The position numbers were made by a program, and so were the translations under genes. Below are positions 59,698-64,000 of a stretch of DNA of 64,000 nt, one piece after another. Location: positions 1 to 64,000 of the forward strand of contig CAZPHD010000005.1 in NCBI GenBank assembly GCA_964586225.1, in the 5' to 3' direction. Each line of letters begins with the position of its first letter. The first letter of the stretch is position 1. Origin of the DNA: JANJUB01 sp964586225. GTDB taxonomy: Bacteria; Armatimonadota; Fimbriimonadia; Fimbriimonadales; Fimbriimonadaceae. Below the pieces are notes generated by a model. That model did no database searches, was not told the origin of the DNA, and worked only from the letters and a program-made list of their open reading frames with translations.

Positions 59698-59705
59698 CGT
59701 CCCCG

Positions 59706-60143
59706 ATGCGTGCAGTCGTGCAACGGGTGAGTGAAGCATTCGTGAATGTGGACGGAGCGACGGTCGGCCGATGCGGCGTGGGGTTGATGGTTTTGGTGGC
59801 CGCCCACCGCGAAGACACCGAGGCGAACGCCGACAAACTGGCGGATCGGGTCGCGGGTTTGCGCATTTTTGGCGACGCGGAAGGGAAGATGAACCTCTCG
59901 CTGGCTGATGTTGAAGGCTCGGTCCTAGCGATCTCGAACTTCACGCTCTATGGCGATGCGATGAAGAGCCGCCGTCCGAGCTTCATCGAATCGGCGGCGT
60001 ACGCCGACGGCGAGCGGCTGTTCGAGGCGTTTGTGTTCAGTTTGCAGAAGCGCGGCGTTCCGGTCGAAACCGGGGTGTTTGGCGCGCACATGGAGGTGTC
60101 GCTGGTGAACGACGGCCCCGTGACGATTGTGTTGGATGCCTAG
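59706..60143 (+). CDS. dtd: D-aminoacyl-tRNA deacylase
   Basis: Removes D-amino acids and glycine mischarged on tRNA. 145 residues, the normal size. M-R-A-V-V-Q-R-V-S-E-A start, S-N-F-T-L-Y-G-D (family motif SQFTL, here with Asn) and V-N-D-G-P-V-T near the end. Confidence 0.94.
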   Translation: MRAVVQRVSEAFVNVDGATVGRCGVGLMVLVAAHREDTEANADKLADRVAGLRIFGDAEGKMNLSLADVEGSVLAISNFTLYGDAMKSRRPSFIESAAYADGERLFEAFVFSLQKRGVPVETGVFGAHMEVSLVNDGPVTIVLDA

Positions 60144-60244
60144 CCCCGTAGAATTGCTGGATATTTGTAAAGGTTTGGCTCTCGAATCCTGTTCTTGCCC
60201 GCGGATGCTTTACAGTAGCACTGGGCATTCGCCAAGGGGACAAA

Positions 60245-61213
60245 ATGCGGACAAGTGTCAGGGTTTTTGCGGGGCTTTGGGCCGGGGCGCTGGTGGCCTC
60301 GGTTGGGGCGCAAGTGTCAGAGACTGGGATGGGGAACATGATCTTCTGCGACACGTTGCGGGGAGACTTTGTGGTGGCAGGTGCCAGCACGAGAATCCGC
60401 GATGGAGCGCAGTCTCCGACCTTTAATCTGACGGTTGCCGGAATACCGAATGGCGCCGACGTGGTTGCCGCGTATGCCAACTGGTCTTACCTTGGAAACA
60501 CGCCGATGCCGTTCAACAGCATCGTTGTGGCTGGTCAGGCCGTTACGGGTCAAAAAAGCGGTGAGGGCAACCGGGATCTCGTGTGGGGCCATGACTTTGC
60601 GTTCAGCTACACCGCCGACGTCACCTCGCTCATCTTTGGCAACGGAAGCTATTCGATCTCGGGTGCAACCGACAGCACAGGCGCGAATCGAATCGGAGAA
60701 GGCATCTCGCTTGTCGTGATCTACGAGGACCCGTCTTCCGCTTTGAGGGAAATCAACGTGTACGACGGATATACGTCGACCACGACGGGCGAAGGAAAGG
60801 CGACCTTAGCCTTCTGCAATCCCTTCGGCTCGGAGTTAAGACTGTTCGCCAACGCCCTCGATGGTCAGAAGACCCTGACGGACGACTTCTACGTGAACAA
60901 CTGGCTCGTCAGCGATCAGTTGGGACTCGGAGGTCAGGAAAACGCTTGGCAAGGCAAACTCGGGCCGGGCGCGGTCGGCCAGAACTTCTATGACCACGTT
61001 TATGGCGATGTGAGCAGCTTCGCGACCGTAGGCGACACGGAGCTAACCTTCGAGACGGATGGCTTCGACGACGATCTCATCCGAACCGACGCCATCGGAC
61101 ACAGCTTCGCGGCCGTCTCGTTTCAACCTGTCCCTGAACCGACGACGATCGTCGCCGTCTCTTTGGGCCTCGCTGCTCTCTTCCGCCGCCGCAGGCAAGG
61201 AAGCCGCTCGTGA
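60245..61213 (+). CDS. PEP-CTERM-anchored secreted protein
   Basis: A 322-residue protein with signal peptide 1-22 (S-V-G-A-Q), a beta-rich domain resembling DUF3344 (A-Y-A-N-W-S-Y-L-G-N, T-A-D-V-T-S-L, Y-D-G-Y), and a C-terminal sorting signal V-P-E-P-T-T, hydrophobic stretch, R-R-R-R. The exosortase that would process it is not in the window. An aagggg SD lies 5-7 bases before the ATG. Its stop overlaps the next start (GTGA). Confidence 0.88.
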   Translation: MRTSVRVFAGLWAGALVASVGAQVSETGMGNMIFCDTLRGDFVVAGASTRIRDGAQSPTFNLTVAGIPNGADVVAAYANWSYLGNTPMPFNSIVVAGQAVTGQKSGEGNRDLVWGHDFAFSYTADVTSLIFGNGSYSISGATDSTGANRIGEGISLVVIYEDPSSALREINVYDGYTSTTTGEGKATLAFCNPFGSELRLFANALDGQKTLTDDFYVNNWLVSDQLGLGGQENAWQGKLGPGAVGQNFYDHVYGDVSSFATVGDTELTFETDGFDDDLIRTDAIGHSFAAVSFQPVPEPTTIVAVSLGLAALFRRRRQGSRS

Positions 61214-64000
61214 AAACTAGGCTTCGGATCTCGCTCGTCTTGACCGTCCTCGCAATCGTCGTAAGTGCCGAGGCCAATCTAGGCAACGTCAGCGCGGCGC
61301 TTCAATCCCTCACGCGGCAGTTTCGCGAGCATCCCGGCGACAATCGCGTCAGCGTGATGGGCATTGACCAGCGGCTGGCGTGGATTCGGTCAGTCGGCCA
61401 AAAGCCGGCGTTCCAGAGTGCGTATCGGGCTTGGCTCTGGCAGCGGTCGTATCCGTTTGACAGTCCGGATTGGGCGGCCTTTGCCCGCGCTGCCCGAGTC
61501 CGCGATGAGATGGAGAATGCGAACCACCTCGACCATGTCGCGAACTGGATCGAGCAGGGCCCAGTTGACCTCGACACGCCCGCGCGGATATGGCATGGCC
61601 CCAAACGAGCCCTGACGGGTCGTATCAATGGCATTGCCGTGCATCCCCTGAGCGCGACAACCGTGATGATTGCAACGGCGGGCGGCGGCGTGTGGAAGAC
61701 CACCGACGGCGGAACAAGTTGGAGTTCGAAGAGTTCGACATGGCCGAGCATGCAAACAACGTCGATCGCCTATCACCCCAAGGACGGCAACAAAGTCTAT
61801 GCTGGCACGGGCGATTCACGCGGGTTCTTCCGGCTGTTCGGCCGGGGCGTTTATCGCAGCACCGACGGAGGCGAGACTTGGCTGACCAACAACAATTTAG
61901 ATGGCTCGGCCGTGTCTGAGATCGCCGTCGATCCTGACAATGGCAAGATCCTGGCCGCGACGAGCGGCCGCGCCGACTATGTCTGGCAAGTAGGTCAGCT
62001 CTACTTGTCCGATGACGGCATTACATTCACGGCGCAGGCTGCGCCAGGGATGGCCGTTTGGCAGGGAGTCTCGATTGGCCCGCGTGACCGCCAAGGAAAG
62101 CGCAGTTACTACGCCATCGGATACACCTTGCCATCGGGAGGCAGTAGCGGACAAGTTCAAGTCTGGCGGCGCGACGGGGCGGGAAACTGGACCAACATCA
62201 CGCCAACCGGGGCCAAGGCTCTCAAACCGATCGCAACGGACACGGATGCCTTCAACAGCGGGGTAGATATCGTCGCCTCCCCGGTCAAAGCGGGCGTGGT
62301 CTACTTGGTTTCCGGCCTTGATCGTAAAGTGCTGGACAGTGACACCAGCGGAGCCTCGTGGGATGACGTCACGACGGCCGGTGCGCCATTGAGTGATGCC
62401 TACAACTGGAGCCAATCGGGCTACAACTTCTTCTTGAGTTGCTCGTATACGCCGGGTGGCAACGAAGACATCCTCTACTTGGGCCAGATTACCGTTGCCG
62501 GTCGGCCCATGTCGACTCCTGACTGGACTGATCTAGGCAAGACCTATACGCCCAGCGCCGCGTTGACCCACAACGACCACCATGCGCTGGCGCATGCTCC
62601 GAGCAACCCCAACTTGGTTTACATTGGGAACGATGGCGGCCTTTACCGAACGACCTACGTGCCGGCCACGCGGAAGTGGACCAACGTGTTCGTTCCGCTG
62701 AATGCGAATCTGAACGTGATCCAGTTCTACCATGGAGCCAGCGGACCCAACTCGGGAGAGTATCTGGGCGGCACGCAAGACAACGCGAACCCTCGCTCGT
62801 TCGGGCCGAACAGTCCCCACGACAACTTGCCGCCCTCGACACTCCGCTGGAACAACGCGGGGTCGGGCGATGGTTCATTTGCCGCGATCAACCCCACCAA
62901 CCCTCTGGACTCTTACATCTGTTTGAATGGTTCGCTGAGGCGGACACTCGACGGCTGGAAAGACCTCACGGTGGGCAACAACGGGTCATATTTGCCCGAA
63001 ACAGCGACTCAGTTCGGCCTCTGGTTCCCTGACTACAAGAAGGATAGTGCGTCTGCGTTTGCGCGCGGTGCGTTGGACGTCGACGGCAAGATCCTGTTCT
63101 ACTCAAGCTATGACAATGCCACGTTCACGACTGCGCACCTGTTCCGATACAGTGGGGCCGCTGCGGAAGCTGGCTCTCGATTCGACCGAGTGCCCAGCAC
63201 GATCGTGCCCAACGATGGCAAACGACGCTTCCGCCTCGGCCCTGACGCGCGGTTCTACGCGCAGAGTGGTTTCGCATTCGACCGGACCGGGGCTGCGGCG
63301 TCTGATGGGGGCTGGATAAGCGCCGTCGCGATCGCTCCAGGCGATCGCAATACCGTTTACGTCGGAACGAGCACCGGTCGCGTTTTCATGACCAAGAACG
63401 CCCACGCATCCGTGACCGCGGTCTCCTTCTCTGAGATTACGCGGAACCTCGCTAAGAGGTTCGTTTCCGATGTTATCGTCCACGAGAACGACCCGAATCA
63501 CGTTTGGGTTGTTCTGGGTGGGACGGGCGATACCAAGGACTACGTTTGGGTGAATGCCGACACCCGCGCACTCTCCGGAGCAGGGAACTGGACGGACATC
63601 GACAACGGCCTTCCGCCGATTTCACACAACACGATCGCGCGTGACTCCGGCAATCTCTACGTCGGCAATGATGTGGGCGTCTTTACGAGCACCAACAACG
63701 GCGCGACCTGGGTTAATGCGACCCAGTCGCTCGGTCTACCCAACGTGCACGTCAACAAACTGGTCATGAATCCGGCGACCGGCAACTTGGACGCGTTCAC
63801 GTTTGGCAGGGGTGTTTGGAGTCTCGCGCTGGGGGCGAACAAACTCGTCGGTTTCGGTCTTCAAGACCTGCTGTTCACCGGGAATCGCGTGAACGTGGAG
63901 GGGCGAATCGTCCTCAATCGTCCCGTAGCGGCCGACACGGAGGTCTTGCTCTCGACCGACGAGCCGGGCGTGTTCATCGTTCCGCCCAAGACAACGATGC
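61210..64000 (+). CDS. Secreted BNR/Vps10-like beta-propeller protein (partial)
   Basis: At least 930 codons, open at the window's right edge. GTG start gives a signal peptide (residues 1-24; V-S-A-E-A). It then has repeated Asp-box/BNR motifs of the type S-x-D-G-G-x-T-W (W-K-T-T-D-G-G-T-S-W, Y-R-S-T-D-G-G-E-T-W, S-T-N-N-G-A-T-W), found in sortilin-like and glycosidase-related propellers. The last visible part starts a new beta-sandwich-like domain. The frame is open from 61210 to 64000. Confidence 0.85.
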   Translation, partial: MKTRLRISLVLTVLAIVVSAEANLGNVSAALQSLTRQFREHPGDNRVSVMGIDQRLAWIRSVGQKPAFQSAYRAWLWQRSYPFDSPDWAAFARAARVRDEMENANHLDHVANWIEQGPVDLDTPARIWHGPKRALTGRINGIAVHPLSATTVMIATAGGGVWKTTDGGTSWSSKSSTWPSMQTTSIAYHPKDGNKVYAGTGDSRGFFRLFGRGVYRSTDGGETWLTNNNLDGSAVSEIAVDPDNGKILAATSGRADYVWQVGQLYLSDDGITFTAQAAPGMAVWQGVSIGPRDRQGKRSYYAIGYTLPSGGSSGQVQVWRRDGAGNWTNITPTGAKALKPIATDTDAFNSGVDIVASPVKAGVVYLVSGLDRKVLDSDTSGASWDDVTTAGAPLSDAYNWSQSGYNFFLSCSYTPGGNEDILYLGQITVAGRPMSTPDWTDLGKTYTPSAALTHNDHHALAHAPSNPNLVYIGNDGGLYRTTYVPATRKWTNVFVPLNANLNVIQFYHGASGPNSGEYLGGTQDNANPRSFGPNSPHDNLPPSTLRWNNAGSGDGSFAAINPTNPLDSYICLNGSLRRTLDGWKDLTVGNNGSYLPETATQFGLWFPDYKKDSASAFARGALDVDGKILFYSSYDNATFTTAHLFRYSGAAAEAGSRFDRVPSTIVPNDGKRRFRLGPDARFYAQSGFAFDRTGAAASDGGWISAVAIAPGDRNTVYVGTSTGRVFMTKNAHASVTAVSFSEITRNLAKRFVSDVIVHENDPNHVWVVLGGTGDTKDYVWVNADTRALSGAGNWTDIDNGLPPISHNTIARDSGNLYVGNDVGVFTSTNNGATWVNATQSLGLPNVHVNKLVMNPATGNLDAFTFGRGVWSLALGANKLVGFGLQDLLFTGNRVNVEGRIVLNRPVAADTEVLLSTDEPGVFIVPPKTTM

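Noticed and set aside
60150..60244. A tRNA-like word (ctcgaatcc) before the PEP-CTERM gene
   Set aside because: No acceptor stem or anticodon arm can be built around it.
1..64000. CRISPR array or prophage
   Set aside because: No regularly spaced direct repeats of 24-40 bases, and no cas, integrase, capsid or terminase genes were found. The palindromic repeats are irregularly spaced and not an array.

Overview
The window reads as a GC-rich bacterial chromosome segment from a draft or metagenome assembly: a run of 10 undetermined bases interrupts one gene at 19795-19804, and four other genes carry frame breaks. Coding density is high, with many ATGA/GTGA/TAATG stop-start overlaps, frequent GTG/TTG starts and few Shine-Dalgarno (SD) sites. 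The mix of a PEP-CTERM protein, large secreted beta-propeller and repeat proteins, a DUF6754 membrane operon, non-mevalonate isoprenoid synthesis (ispG) and a dispersed housekeeping set suggests an uncultured member of Armatimonadota (Fimbriimonadia-like). This placement is an inference from gene content only; no rRNA is present to test it.

Layout. 0.1-7.3 kb: a mostly minus-strand block with PilZ, DUF1287, family-5 uracil-DNA glycosylase, an ArgC-like protein without its catalytic cysteine, a secreted protein, folC, a divergent nitrilase-family gene, HD-GYP and selA. 7.4-25.1 kb: a secreted reprolysin-like metalloprotease, a frame-broken phytanoyl-CoA dioxygenase, leuC, mrp/apbC, an orphan peptide ORF plus structured RNA in front of rsgA, an intact phytanoyl-CoA dioxygenase with a DUF1080 protein, pabB-pabC fusion / amidase / scpA, HAD / hydrolase / HlyD-like, and ispG. 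25.1-27.7 kb: a small accessory patch with short palindromic repeats, a damaged DUF433/DUF5615 toxin-antitoxin pair and secreted or membrane proteins.

27.7-35.0 kb: one long coupled run, glmU-prs-six uncharacterised (mostly membrane) genes-recO. The DUF6754 gene and its three membrane partners are the best candidate here for an undescribed complex. 35-38 kb: scpB (overlapping recO tail to tail) and a 902-residue secreted GxDxY-repeat/HEAT-like protein, then folB. 38.7-43.8 kb: the nusA-rnpM-infB-hisF operon, with an intrinsic terminator just ahead of nusA. 44-52.9 kb: an NtrB/NtrC-like pair whose regulator lacks a DNA-binding domain, a subtilase, DinB, a Gly/Asn/Gln-rich protein, lemA and a lipoprotein. 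52.9-64 kb: purL, a TPR protein, nadK, an orphan oligopeptide ABC ATPase, a sugar-type binding lipoprotein, dtd, a PEP-CTERM protein and a BNR/Vps10-like propeller protein that runs off the end.

Two signals recur. About 17 transcription-unit starts have a TANNNT-like -10 hexamer only 5-8 bases before the start codon and no SD site, as expected for leaderless mRNAs. REP-like short palindromes of two related families lie in the spacers near 21.1, 25.2, 26.9, 43.9, 44.7 and 50.5 kb.
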